A program made the position numbers and the translations under genes. Shown piece by piece: positions 7,680 to 16,147 of a DNA stretch of 64,000 bases. Numbering within the stretch: position 1 is the first letter of the stretch; every line of letters begins with the position of its first letter. The stretch comes from RGIG3159 sp034927685 (GTDB lineage: Bacteria; Bacillota; Clostridia; Oscillospirales; Oscillospiraceae), in NCBI GenBank assembly GCA_034927685.1, contig JAYFPO010000024.1, forward strand, positions 1-64,000, read 5' to 3'. The notes under the pieces are model-generated. The model worked only from the letters and a program-made list of their open reading frames with translations. It ran no database searches and had not been told where the DNA came from.

Positions 7680-8477
7680 ATGTACTGTCTCAGATGCGGA
7701 AGGGAAATTCCGGACGGGGAGCTGTTTTGCCAGAGCTGCGCGAAAAAGCCGATCGAGCGGGAGCAGCCGCAGGAAAGTGACGTGCCGGTCCGGCAGCCGG
7801 TACCCGTACCGCTGGTGGAAACCGGGGAGACTGTCCCGGCGCCGGTCAGACGGAGAAACCGTCTGGTGATTCCGCTTATTGTCGTCTGCGTGCTGACGGT
7901 GCTGCTGGGCGTGTTTGTGGGATACTCCTATCATGAGATGAGTCTGCAGACAGTCAGCTACCGGGTAAAGGAAGCCAATCTTGCCCGCAGGGAGAACGAG
8001 CTTTCCACGCTGCAGGCGGACTACGACACGGCCAATGCGCAGCTGGAAACGGCACAGGAGACCATCGCCGAAAAAGAGCAGACCATTTCCGACCTGCAAA
8101 ATCAATTGGTGGAGCAGCAGAGCGCGGCATCCCAGAGCCAATATGACGCCACCTCCGCCCAACAGGCACTGGAACAACTGACGAAGGAAAACACAGAATT
8201 GACCACAAAAAACGAGGACCTGCAAAAGCAGCTGACGGAAAGTCAGGATTCTCTGAAAACGGTGCAGGCCAGCCTGGACGCCATGACGACGAAATATAAC
8301 AGCGCAAAGGCCAAGGCGGATTTTATGGATACCTATGTGGTCTTCGTCAACAATGATGGAACCAAACTCTACCACAGCTATGACTGTGAGGACTTTACCA
8401 AGAGCAACTTCTGGGCCTATAGCCGGAAGCTGGCGGAAAACTACGGCTATACGGCCTGCCCCAAATGCGGCGGCTGA
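7680..8477 (+). CDS. Zinc-ribbon, single-TM, coiled-coil protein
   Basis: This 265-residue protein has no family I can name, but a clear architecture. An N-terminal zinc ribbon (CLRCGREIPDGELFCQSC, residues 3-20) is followed by a Pro/Val-rich linker, one transmembrane helix (about 63-82), a long coiled coil (about 95-215, rich in Q, E, T and K heptads) and a C-terminal segment with a CxxC motif (ACPKCGG). The coiled coil and C-terminus should lie outside the cell if the zinc ribbon is cytoplasmic. The C-terminal block (LYHSYDCEDF, then YGYTACPKCGG) resembles small Cys-containing domains seen in secreted Clostridia proteins. It is followed 15 bases later by an AEC transporter. Confidence 0.75.
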   Translation: MYCLRCGREIPDGELFCQSCAKKPIEREQPQESDVPVRQPVPVPLVETGETVPAPVRRRNRLVIPLIVVCVLTVLLGVFVGYSYHEMSLQTVSYRVKEANLARRENELSTLQADYDTANAQLETAQETIAEKEQTISDLQNQLVEQQSAASQSQYDATSAQQALEQLTKENTELTTKNEDLQKQLTESQDSLKTVQASLDAMTTKYNSAKAKADFMDTYVVFVNNDGTKLYHSYDCEDFTKSNFWAYSRKLAENYGYTACPKCGG

Positions 8478-8492
8478 GAAAGAGGTCCCTGA

Positions 8493-9425
8493 TTGGAAAT
8501 TGATATCAGTTCCGTATTCCAGCAGATGCTGATCCTGTTCCTGATTATGGGGCTGGGCTATGTGGCAAACAAGACCAAGATCATGTCGCTGGAGAGCAAC
8601 AAGAGCCTGTCCAAGCTGGTCAATTGCGTCACGAATCCCTGCAACATTCTGTATTCGGCACTCTGCAACGACCATTCCCTGGGCAATCGCGAGGTGCTGG
8701 GCTTGCTGGGGCTGGCCTGCGGCATGTACGTGGTTCTGACGCTGCTGGCCCAGCTTGTGCCGCGGCTGCTCCACGTGCCAAAGGAGCAGCGGGGGCAGTA
8801 TAAATTCATGATGATCTTCTCCAACGTGGGCTATATGGGCATCCCGGTCGTTTCCGCCATCTTTGGCGACGGCGCGGTGTTTTATGTTTCCATCATCATC
8901 ATGGTGTTCTTTGTGTTCATCTACACCTACGGGATCTACCTGATCTGCGGCGGACAGAGTGGAGCGGGTTTCCAGCTGAAGGAGCTGGTGACGCCCATGA
9001 TGATCAGCTCCGTGCTGGGCCTTGTGTTTTATTTCCTGAATGTGCGGATGCCGGTGGTCGTTACGGGCACGCTGGACGTGCTGCGTCAGGTGACGACGCC
9101 CTGCGCCATGCTGATCATCGGCTGCGCGCTGGCGGCGGTGCCGCTCGGGAGCATCTTTAAAAACTGGCGGCTTTACGTGGTGTCGGTGCTCAAACTGCTG
9201 GTCATCCCTGTCGCGACCTACTTTCTGCTGCGGCCCTTCGTGACGAACACCGTGGTGCTGGGCGTCTTTGTGGCGATCATGGGTACGCCGGTTGCCACCA
9301 ACTTTACCATGCTCTCGGCCCAGTATGACCGGGACCAGAAGCTGGCGTCAGCATCGATTTTCATTACCACGCTGCTCTCTGTCGGTACCATTCCCCTGCT
9401 GATCTGGCTGCTCTTCGTGAGATAG
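8493..9425 (+). CDS. AEC-family (auxin efflux carrier-type) transporter
   Basis: The 310-residue product has about ten transmembrane helices and the AEC/PIN fold. The N-terminal MGLGYVANKTKIMS with the following KSLSKLVNCVTNPCNILYSA and the C-terminal segment ending GTPVATNFTMLSAQYDRDQ are typical of bacterial AEC carriers, some of which transport malate or other organic anions. The start is a TTG at 8493 with AGAGG (8481-8485) eight bases upstream; no ATG is closer. It lies 15 bases after the zinc-ribbon gene, so they are probably one operon, and a bidirectional terminator follows. Confidence 0.88.
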   Translation: MEIDISSVFQQMLILFLIMGLGYVANKTKIMSLESNKSLSKLVNCVTNPCNILYSALCNDHSLGNREVLGLLGLACGMYVVLTLLAQLVPRLLHVPKEQRGQYKFMMIFSNVGYMGIPVVSAIFGDGAVFYVSIIIMVFFVFIYTYGIYLICGGQSGAGFQLKELVTPMMISSVLGLVFYFLNVRMPVVVTGTLDVLRQVTTPCAMLIIGCALAAVPLGSIFKNWRLYVVSVLKLLVIPVATYFLLRPFVTNTVVLGVFVAIMGTPVATNFTMLSAQYDRDQKLASASIFITTLLSVGTIPLLIWLLFVR

Positions 9426-9480
9426 CGCAAGGTTCAAATTGGCCTTAGGTTCCATAAGAAGTTGATATTTGAATGGGTTT

Positions 9481-9520
9481 AAAACGGCGCTGCCTCAAGA
9501 AAATGAGGCAGCGCCGTTTT
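9481..9520. terminator. Bidirectional terminator between the AEC gene and thiT
   Basis: Perfect 17-base arms (9481-9497 and 9504-9520) carry four A on one side and four T on the other, giving a T-run on both strands. It should end the plus-strand AEC gene and the minus-strand thiT. Confidence 0.85.
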
Positions 9521-9528
9521 TATAAAAT

Positions 9529-10095
9529 TCAGCCGGGAAGCTGCGGTGCAAGGTAGCGCTTCATGGGCTTTTGAAGCAGCAGGCCGATCACCACAATGAG
9601 GGCCCAGTCGACGACCATGTAGCTGCCATTGTAGAGGGCGGAGTAGAACCAGGGCGTCGTCATGGTCATACCAAAGAAGGTATCCGGCATATACGCCGCC
9701 CAGATGGTCGCGCCCACGACGTAGTGGACCAGAAAGCGTGCGGCGCAGCCCACGGACGCGCCGAGGAAGAAGCCGCCCTTCCGCTTCCAGAAGAGGCCCG
9801 CGAGGCCGAGCACAGCGAAGGCCAGCAGATAGTCGCCCACCATGGACTGCCAGCCCCAGGCATACGCGCCGTCCAGCAGAAGCTGCAGCACCGCATAGGC
9901 AAAGGAGACCAACATGCCGGGACCGAAGCCCCAGCGGACGCAGTAGACGAAGATCGGCAGCATACCGACGGTGATGGAGCCGCCCTGCGGCAGCTCGAAG
10001 AGCTTGAGATAGCTGAGGGCCTGGGCCAGCGCCACCATGATGGCGCCCTCGCAGAGGGCCTTCAGCGCGCGATGGGATTTGTTGGTCGATTCCAT
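9529..10095 (-). CDS. thiT: Energy-coupling-factor thiamine transporter, S component
   Basis: ThiT is the substrate-binding membrane subunit that imports thiamine with a shared ECF energizing module, whose genes are not in this window. The protein has about six hydrophobic helices and the family pattern LKLFELPQGGSITVGMLPIF, whose conserved residues line the thiamine pocket. I chose ATG 10095 (MESTNKSHRAL) because GGAGG lies directly upstream; a longer reading from 10125 would place the ribosome site inside the gene. A TPP riboswitch and a terminator stem precede it, which fixes thiamine as the likely substrate. Confidence 0.93.
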   Translation of the reverse strand: MESTNKSHRALKALCEGAIMVALAQALSYLKLFELPQGGSITVGMLPIFVYCVRWGFGPGMLVSFAYAVLQLLLDGAYAWGWQSMVGDYLLAFAVLGLAGLFWKRKGGFFLGASVGCAARFLVHYVVGATIWAAYMPDTFFGMTMTTPWFYSALYNGSYMVVDWALIVVIGLLLQKPMKRYLAPQLPG

Positions 10096-10110
10096 GAAAA
10101 ACATCCTCCG

Positions 10111-10149
10111 AAAAAAATTCCACATTGCAAACGGAAAGTTGCAATGCGG
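10111..10149 (-). terminator. Riboswitch-controlled terminator upstream of thiT
   Basis: Arms 10120-10130 and 10139-10149 form an 11-base stem with one G-T pair, followed by a seven-T run (10111-10117 on the plus strand). It lies between the TPP aptamer and the thiT ribosome site, so ligand-controlled termination is the simplest reading. Confidence 0.75.
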
Positions 10150-10164
10150 TCAAAGGACGTTATC

Positions 10165-10262
10165 TGCATCTTTCCCTACGCCGGCATAATCCGGATCAGG
10201 TTCGCGGGTGAGGGCTGCAATTTGCCCAGTCTCAGCCAGAATGCCTCTGGCCCCCCGAAGAT
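10165..10262 (-). promoter_or_regulatory. TPP riboswitch (THI element) of thiT
   Basis: On the minus strand the conserved TPP-aptamer blocks occur in order: a G-rich P2 side at 10250-10256, the CTGAGA motif near 10231-10237, ACCTGATCCGG at 10191-10202 and the closing block TAATGCCGGCGTAGGGA-type sequence at 10171-10189. TPP binding normally switches off expression of downstream thiamine genes. Confidence 0.95.
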
Positions 10263-10284
10263 TCATTTGTTCAGTGGTGCCCTT

Positions 10285-10313
10285 ATTCTACTACGCGACA
10301 AAGAAAAAATCAA
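10285..10313 (-). promoter_or_regulatory. Promoter of the TPP riboswitch-thiT transcript
   Basis: On the minus strand TTGATT (10308-10313) and TAGAAT (10285-10290) are 17 bases apart, placing the transcription start just ahead of the riboswitch. Confidence 0.7.
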
Positions 10314-10514
10314 GCGGTGTGTAGAATTGTTGCAACAAAGATCAGCCTGCCGGCAGGGCGCGTCCGAAAAGCGCGCGATAAACAGGGCGGCGGTTCATCC
10401 ACAGGCGGCCGTGCTGCGCTGGATCTCTCCCGGAGACACGCCGGGCGGAAGGCTGCCCGCCCTATGGGTTCGTCTATGCCTTGGCCTTCCGCGCAGATTG
10501 CAGCGCGCCCCCTC

Positions 10515-11420
10515 CTACCCCTTCAGACCAAGCGCGGTCAGGACCGCCTGAAAATAGTCCGGCAGCTCGCAGGAGACGGTGATGGCTTCGGCGGTGCGGG
10601 GGTGGAGAAAGGTCAGCTCTCTGGCGTGGAGGCACTGGGTGCTCTGCCCCAGCTCCGGTTTCTTGTGGCCGTAGACCGTGTCCCCCAAAATTGGGTGGTT
10701 TTGCCAGGCCAGATGGACGCGAATCTGGTGCGTCCGGCCGGTTTCCAGGCGGAGCCGCAGGTGGGTATAGCCCGGGTAGCGGGCCAAAACCTCCCAGTGG
10801 GTCACGGCCTCCCGGCCGTTTTTTTCCGTGACGGCCATTTTTTTGCGATCCGCCGCGCTGCGGCCGATGGGCGCGTCGATGACGCCCGCGTCCTCCCGGA
10901 CGTTGCCGCAGACAATGGCCTCATAGGTGCGGCGAAGGGTGTGGTCCTTGAGCTGCTCCGCCAGCGCCTGATGGGCGAAGTCATTCTTCGCCACAATCAG
11001 TAGGCCGGAGGTGTTCATGTCGATGCGGTGGACAATACCGGGCCGCAGAACGCCGTTGATACCGGAGAGGTCTCGGCAGTGATACAGCAGCGCGCTCACC
11101 AGCGTGCCGCTCCAGTGTCCCGCCGCGGGATGCACCACCAGTCCCTTTGGCTTGTTGACGACGAGCACGTCTCCGTCCTCGTAGCGGATATCCAGCGGGA
11201 TGTTTTCCGGCAGAATAGAGAGCGCCCGCGGTTCCGGCAGTTCAATCTCATAGGTCTCGCCCGCCGCAGTTTTCCGGTTCTTTTTCAGCGGTTCCCCGCA
11301 GAGTCGGACATGGCCCTCCTCCAGCAGCCGCTGAAGCTGCGAGCGGGAGAGCGCTTCCACCTCGTCCGCCAGAAAGCTGTCCAGCCGGAGACCGTCCTCG
11401 TCACACGGAACCGTCAGCAT
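10515..11420 (-). CDS. rluD: Ribosomal large-subunit pseudouridine synthase, RluD type
   Basis: This RluA-family enzyme converts uridine to pseudouridine in 23S rRNA. The 301-residue product has an N-terminal S4-like RNA-binding domain (about residues 10-70) and the catalytic domain with the signature GIVHRIDMNTSGLLIVAKN, in which the Asp of HRID is catalytic. The start is ATG 11420 (MLTVPCDEDGLRL). It overlaps the end of lspA by 20 bases, which makes translational coupling likely. The exact target uridine cannot be told from the sequence, so the symbol is a family-level label. Confidence 0.9.
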   Translation of the reverse strand: MLTVPCDEDGLRLDSFLADEVEALSRSQLQRLLEEGHVRLCGEPLKKNRKTAAGETYEIELPEPRALSILPENIPLDIRYEDGDVLVVNKPKGLVVHPAAGHWSGTLVSALLYHCRDLSGINGVLRPGIVHRIDMNTSGLLIVAKNDFAHQALAEQLKDHTLRRTYEAIVCGNVREDAGVIDAPIGRSAADRKKMAVTEKNGREAVTHWEVLARYPGYTHLRLRLETGRTHQIRVHLAWQNHPILGDTVYGHKKPELGQSTQCLHARELTFLHPRTAEAITVSCELPDYFQAVLTALGLKG

Positions 11421-11883
11421 GGGGCGTCTCCTTTTTTTTGCGGTCGAAGAACAGGGCATAAAGGACCAGCGCCACCGCGCCGCATGTGACAAAAATGTCG
11501 GCGACGTTAAAGATGGCAAAGTTTACAAAATCAAAGACAATCATGTCGACGACAGAACCGTTCAGCAGCCGATCGATGAGATTTCCGACGGCGCCGCCGG
11601 CAATGACGGCCAGAATCCAGAGATAGGGCCGGGCGAGTACCTTTTTGACAACGCAGTAGCAGACGCCGGCGAGAAACACCACAGTGACAATCAGGAAAAA
11701 GATACGCCCGCCCTCCAGCATGGAAAAGGCCGCGCCGCTGTTCTGAATATAGGTCAGGTGGAACAGGCCGGGAATGGCCTCCACATAGCCGTTCAGGGGT
11801 ATGTGGGCGACGGTCAGCGCCTTGGTGATCTGATCCAGCGCTACGGCAGCGGCAGCCACCAGCGCAAGGCAGGCATAGAACAT
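11401..11883 (-). CDS. lspA: Lipoprotein signal peptidase II
   Basis: LspA cleaves the signal peptide from lipid-modified prolipoproteins in the membrane. The 160-residue product has four transmembrane helices. The two catalytic aspartates are in GNLIDRLLNG and FNVADIFVTCG, and the conserved NSGAAFS motif precedes them. The start is ATG 11883 with GAGGG upstream, in front of a shorter extension into the promoter. It has its own promoter-like hexamers, TTGTTT (11932-11937) and TAAAAT (11909-11914), 17 bases apart, and is followed by rluD with a 20-base overlap. Confidence 0.93.
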   Translation of the reverse strand: MFYACLALVAAAAVALDQITKALTVAHIPLNGYVEAIPGLFHLTYIQNSGAAFSMLEGGRIFFLIVTVVFLAGVCYCVVKKVLARPYLWILAVIAGGAVGNLIDRLLNGSVVDMIVFDFVNFAIFNVADIFVTCGAVALVLYALFFDRKKKETPHADGSV

Positions 11884-11937
11884 GGAAGATCCCTCCTCGA
11901 ATACGCTTATTTTATCACAGCCCGGCAGAAAAAACAA

Positions 11938-13212
11938 TCAGTTGTCAAGCAGCTTCCGGCAGGCCCGGGCCAGCTCGCCCAGGGTACTGCAGGAGATCAT
12001 GGGACACAGCGCGGAGAGCGCCTGGCAGCCCTTGAGGTAGGGCCACTTTTTTTCCGGAATTGGGTTGAGAAAAACCACCTTGCCGGTCTTGTGCCGGATG
12101 CGGATCAGCGCCCGTTCTGCCCGGGCCAGGTCGATGGTTTTGGCGTCGGAGAGGATCAACAGCGTGGTCGAGGGGCCGAAGACCGCGGGGCGTACGGCGG
12201 TGAGCGCGTCCAGAGCGGAACCAAGATCGGTGCCCTTGCCGAAACAGCCGGAGTGCGTGACGTAGGCGCGGAAGCCCTCCATATTTTGCAGCGCGAACGG
12301 GTCCACTTCCCGGATTTCCTCAGAAAAAACAAAGGTCCGGGCGTTGTCCGCCGCGTCGGAAAGGGATTTCATGAATCGCAGCGCAAATTCGGAGAACTGC
12401 ATCATGGAGCCGGAAACGTCGCAGAGGAGCACAATTTTCCGGCGGCGCTTCCGTTTTTTCTTATAACGCAGGTCTGTCAGCGCGCCGCCGGTCTGAAGCC
12501 CCCGGCGGATGGTCCGGCGAAAATCCAGCGCACCGCTGCGGCCACCGCGGCGGCGCTTCGCGGAGAGTTCGCCGCTGAGCTGCTGGGTGATGCGGGAAAT
12601 CAGCGCCACGGCCCGGGGAATGTCGGGCTCCTGAAAGCTGGAGATTTCCCGGTAAAGCAGATCGGCGTCCGGGTCGCTCTCGCAGCCGATACCGGCGTCC
12701 TCCGCCAGCATCTGCTGCTCCATCAGCGTCCGCAGAAAGATGGACTGGATGAAGTTGTCATAGAGACTGGGCGAGCGCTCCGCATTGTCCCGGTAGCGGT
12801 CAATGCGCTTTTTGAGTTTTTCCCGCTCCTCCTCCGGCATGTGGACGTAAGTCTCCTTTAAATCCTCCCGCAGCAGGATCTGCTTGCCGTTGAAGGTCAG
12901 GTCCTGCTCCATCTGGGCCCGGCGGCGGGCCAACTCCTCTTCCGCTTCCCCCATGGCCTTGGCGGCGGACTCCTTCTGTGCCTGGCCGACGAAGTACCGG
13001 TCAAAGACCAGATCAAAGGCCTTTTGCTCCTGCGGCGACCCGGCAAAAATGGCGCGCAGCGCGACGCGGACCGTTTCGCGGTCCTCCATCCCCAGCAGCG
13101 TCAGCGCCTCGGCGCCGTCCATGATCTCCCGGGGACCGACGGTCAGTCCCTCCCGGCGCAGCAGGCGGGCAAACTCCGTCAGCTTTTCAAGATAGGGCGA
13201 GGGTTTCGTCAT
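11938..13212 (-). CDS. CoxE-type VWA-domain protein
   Basis: The 424-residue protein carries a von Willebrand A domain of the CoxE type in its second half. The metal-binding MIDAS residues are visible in IVLLCDVSGSMMQFSEFA, in GTDLGSALDAL and in a following Asp (LSDAKTIDLARAE). The N-terminal half is charged and helical. VWA proteins of this kind usually work with a MoxR ATPase, and here the moxR gene lies directly upstream with a 26-base overlap. The start is ATG 13212 (MTKPSPYLEKL). Target and client proteins are unknown. Confidence 0.88.
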   Translation of the reverse strand: MTKPSPYLEKLTEFARLLRREGLTVGPREIMDGAEALTLLGMEDRETVRVALRAIFAGSPQEQKAFDLVFDRYFVGQAQKESAAKAMGEAEEELARRRAQMEQDLTFNGKQILLREDLKETYVHMPEEEREKLKKRIDRYRDNAERSPSLYDNFIQSIFLRTLMEQQMLAEDAGIGCESDPDADLLYREISSFQEPDIPRAVALISRITQQLSGELSAKRRRGGRSGALDFRRTIRRGLQTGGALTDLRYKKKRKRRRKIVLLCDVSGSMMQFSEFALRFMKSLSDAADNARTFVFSEEIREVDPFALQNMEGFRAYVTHSGCFGKGTDLGSALDALTAVRPAVFGPSTTLLILSDAKTIDLARAERALIRIRHKTGKVVFLNPIPEKKWPYLKGCQALSALCPMISCSTLGELARACRKLLDN

Positions 13213-14044
13213 GGGCGGCAGCCTCCATATCCTCATTGCTCTTGAGAACAAACCCCAGTGTCTCCATCAGCGTGTCGCGAGTCAATTCCTTGACGCCCAG
13301 GGCCTCCAGCGCGGCAACCCAATCCAGCGTCTCCGCGATGGAGGGCTTTTTGAGGATCTGCTCGTTTTCCCGCAGCGCGTGGATCGCCGTAGCGGCCTGC
13401 AGCGCCAGACGACTGTCGATTTCCGGCAGCTTGGCCGCGATGATGGCGACCTCCTTATCGATGTCGGGATAGTTGAGATAGAGGTAGGCGCAGCGGCGGC
13501 GCAGGGCCTCGGAGAGCGGCCTGGCATGGTTGCTGGTCAGCACCACGAAGGGCACGGTTTTGGCGTGGATGGTGCCGATCTCCGGGATGGTTACCTGCCG
13601 CTCGGAGAGCAGCTCCAGCAGGAATGCTTCGAATTCCTCGTCGGACTTGTCAATTTCATCGATCAGCAGTACCACGGGCTGCTCCGCGCGAATGGAGCGC
13701 AGCAGCGGCCGTTCCAGCAGGTATTCGTCGCTAAACAGCGATTGGGTCAGCTCATCCGCGGCCTTCTGCCCCATGCGCACCTGAATGGACAGAAGCTGCT
13801 TCTGGTAGTTCCACTCGTAGAGCGCCTTGCTTTCGTCCAGTCCCTCGTAGCACTGGAGGCGTACCAACTCCCGGTCCAGGACCCGCGCCATTACCTTGGC
13901 GATTTCCGTTTTGCCAACGCCGGCGGCGCCCTCGATCAAAAGCGGGCGGCCCAACACCAGCGAGAGATACAGCGTCGTGACCACGGCGTCGTCGCAGATA
14001 TACCGCTCCGCCGCGAGAGCCAGCCGCAGTTCGTCCTTTGTCAT
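13187..14044 (-). CDS. MoxR-family AAA+ ATPase
   Basis: The 285-residue product is an AAA+ ATPase of the MoxR class, proposed to act as a chaperone for enzyme or complex maturation. The Walker A motif is in LLIEGAAGVGKTEIAKV, Walker B in VVLLIDEIDKSDEEF, and sensor residues in VLTSNHARPLSEALRRR. The start is ATG 14044, preceded by AAGGAG. It is the first gene of a moxR-VWA unit whose promoter carries a Fur-family box (see 14061-14080), which links it to peroxide or metal stress. Confidence 0.92.
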   Translation of the reverse strand: MTKDELRLALAAERYICDDAVVTTLYLSLVLGRPLLIEGAAGVGKTEIAKVMARVLDRELVRLQCYEGLDESKALYEWNYQKQLLSIQVRMGQKAADELTQSLFSDEYLLERPLLRSIRAEQPVVLLIDEIDKSDEEFEAFLLELLSERQVTIPEIGTIHAKTVPFVVLTSNHARPLSEALRRRCAYLYLNYPDIDKEVAIIAAKLPEIDSRLALQAATAIHALRENEQILKKPSIAETLDWVAALEALGVKELTRDTLMETLGFVLKSNEDMEAAAHDETLALS

Positions 14045-14060
14045 AGTGACACTCCTTAAA

Positions 14061-14110
14061 ATAAGAATTATTCTTGTTATTATAGTAACACAAAGCCGCC
14101 GCGCGGTCAA
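14061..14110 (-). promoter_or_regulatory. moxR-VWA promoter with a Fur/PerR-type box
   Basis: On the minus strand TTGACC (14105-14110) and TACTAT (14082-14087) are 17 bases apart. Directly downstream of the -10 box lies ataagaattattcttgttat (14061-14080 as read on the plus strand), which contains the perfect palindrome AAGAAT-T-ATTCTT. It differs at one position from the box in front of perR at 47410-47429. Confidence 0.75.
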
Positions 14111-14120
14111 GAAGAAAAAT

Positions 14121-14165
14121 GTCATAAGCCGCCGCAAAATGCCGATTTTTGCGGCGGCTTATGAC
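14121..14165 (-). terminator. metG terminator, perfect 19-bp stem
   Basis: Arms 14121-14139 and 14147-14165 are perfectly complementary, and a run of five T follows on the minus strand (14115-14119). It ends the mnmG-tatD-metG transcript. Confidence 0.9.
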
Positions 14166-14173
14166 AGGGTGCA

Positions 14174-16123
14174 TCAGACCAACCGGGAGCCGGCGGGGAC
14201 GGCGTCGTCCAGCATAACGAGGTGCAGCTTGTCGCCGCGTTCGGCGGAGAGCAACATCCCGCAGCTTTCCTGCCCCATCATCTTCCGGGGGGCAAGGTTG
14301 GTGACGGCGACCAGCGTCTTGCCCGCGAGGTCCTCGGCCTTGTAGAACTTGGCGATGCCGGAGAGAATCTGTCGCGGGGTTCCGGTTCCGTCGTCCAACT
14401 GGAATTTCAGCAGCTTTTCGGACTTCTTGACGTTTTCACAGGCGAGCACCTTGACCACGGTCATCTCCACTTTGGAAAATTCGTCGAAGGCGATCTGGGG
14501 CAGCGGCTCGGGCAGCGGGTCCTCTTTCGGAGCCAGCGCGGCCTCCTGCAGCGCGTCCAGTGCGGCAAGCTCTTTGTCGAGGTCGATCCGGGGAAACAGT
14601 GCTTCGCCGACGGTGACCGTGGCGGTGGCCGGCAGCACGCCGAAACGGCTGAGCGCGTCCCAGTCCGGCGTTTCCGCGCCGATGCGCGCCTGAATGGCGG
14701 CGGCGGCGTCGGGCATGAACGGACTCAGGTGACCGGCGCAGATGCGGATGGTCTCCAGCAGATTGTAGAGCACCCGGGCCAGACGCGGCCATTTGGCCTC
14801 GTCTTTGGCCAGCACCCACGGGAGATTCTCATCGATATACTTGTTGGCCCTGGAAAGGACCTTGAAAATTTCCGTCAGCGCGTTCTGGGGCGCAAATTTC
14901 TCCATTTCGGTTTCGACCTTACCGTACAGACCGGCGGCCATGGCAATCAGCTCGGCATCCTTGGCCTCGTCGGCCTCCTGCGCGGCAGGCAGCGTGCAGC
15001 CGAAGTACTTTTGCACCATGGCGGTGGTCCGGGAGACGATGTTGCCGAGGTCGTTTGCCAGGTCGGTGTTGATGCAGTTAATCAGCAGCTCGTTTGAAAA
15101 GTTGCCGTCGGAGCCGAAGGGGAACGTCCGCAGCAGGAAGAACCGCAGGGCGTCCGCGCCATAACGGCCAACCAGCACCTGGGGGTCCACCACGTTGCCC
15201 TTGGACTTGGACATCTTGCCGCCGTCCAGCAGCAGCCAACCATGGCCGTAGACCTTTTTGGGCAGGGGCATGCCGACGCTCATCAGCATGGCGGGCCAGA
15301 TGATGGAGTGGAAGCGGACAATCTCCTTGCCGACGATATGAACGTCGCAGGGCCAGTAGCGGTCCACGTCGTGATAGTTTTCGTTCTGATAGCCGAGCGC
15401 GGTCAGGTAGTTGAAGAGCGCGTCCACCCAGACGTAGACGACATGACGCGGATCGAAGTCCACGGGAATGCCCCAGGTGAAAGAGGTCCGGGAGACGCAC
15501 AGGTCCTCCAGGCCCGGCTGAATGAAGTTGTTCACCATCTCGTTGACCCGGGAACGCGGCTCCAGAAAGTCGGTGTTTTCCAGAAGGTCCCGCACCCGGT
15601 CGGCATATTTGGAGAGGCGGAAGAAGTAGGCCTCCTCGCGGGCGGGCTTGACCTCGCGGCCGCAGTCGGGGCACTTGCCGTCCACGAGCTGGCTTTCCGT
15701 CCAGAAGGACTCACAGGGCGTGCAGTACATGCCCTCGTAGTAGCCCTTGTAGATATCGCCGTTTTCGTACATCTGCTTAAAAATCTTCTGGATGGACGAA
15801 ACATGGTAGGCATCCGTGGTGCGGATGAAGCGGTCGTTGGAAATGTTCATCAGCTTCCAGAGGTCCAGAATGCCGCCGTCGCCCGTAACGATGTTGTCCA
15901 CAAACTGCTGCGGCGTAATGCCGGCGGCCTTGGCCTTCTGTTCGATTTTTTGGCCGTGTTCGTCGGTGCCGGTCAGGAACATCACGTCGTAGCCGCGCAG
16001 CCGTTTATAGCGGGCGATGGCGTCGGTGGCCACGGTGCAGTAGGTGTGGCCGATGTGAAGCTTGTCCGAGGGATAATAGATGGGAGTCGTAATATAGAAC
16101 GTTTTCTTGCAGGAATCACACAT
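14174..16123 (-). CDS. metG: Methionyl-tRNA synthetase
   Basis: MetG charges tRNA(Met). The 649-residue product is of the long form with a C-terminal tRNA-binding (EMAP II-like) domain. The class I HIGH motif is in SDKLHIGHTYCTV, KMSKS in GGKMSKSKGNVV, and the zinc-binding knuckle in CTPCESFWTESQLV with CPDCGREV. The C-terminal domain starts near DEFSKVEMTVVKVLA and ends with the usual GMLLSAE block. The start is ATG 16123. It is the last gene of an mnmG-tatD-metG operon. Confidence 0.97.
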   Translation of the reverse strand: MCDSCKKTFYITTPIYYPSDKLHIGHTYCTVATDAIARYKRLRGYDVMFLTGTDEHGQKIEQKAKAAGITPQQFVDNIVTGDGGILDLWKLMNISNDRFIRTTDAYHVSSIQKIFKQMYENGDIYKGYYEGMYCTPCESFWTESQLVDGKCPDCGREVKPAREEAYFFRLSKYADRVRDLLENTDFLEPRSRVNEMVNNFIQPGLEDLCVSRTSFTWGIPVDFDPRHVVYVWVDALFNYLTALGYQNENYHDVDRYWPCDVHIVGKEIVRFHSIIWPAMLMSVGMPLPKKVYGHGWLLLDGGKMSKSKGNVVDPQVLVGRYGADALRFFLLRTFPFGSDGNFSNELLINCINTDLANDLGNIVSRTTAMVQKYFGCTLPAAQEADEAKDAELIAMAAGLYGKVETEMEKFAPQNALTEIFKVLSRANKYIDENLPWVLAKDEAKWPRLARVLYNLLETIRICAGHLSPFMPDAAAAIQARIGAETPDWDALSRFGVLPATATVTVGEALFPRIDLDKELAALDALQEAALAPKEDPLPEPLPQIAFDEFSKVEMTVVKVLACENVKKSEKLLKFQLDDGTGTPRQILSGIAKFYKAEDLAGKTLVAVTNLAPRKMMGQESCGMLLSAERGDKLHLVMLDDAVPAGSRLV

Positions 16124-16147
16124 AAAAACAGCCTCCTGATGATATTT

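Noticed and set aside
10314..10514. A gene or RNA between the thiT promoter and rluD
   Set aside because: The GC-rich stretch holds short inverted repeats but no open frame with a ribosome site and no conserved RNA motif.
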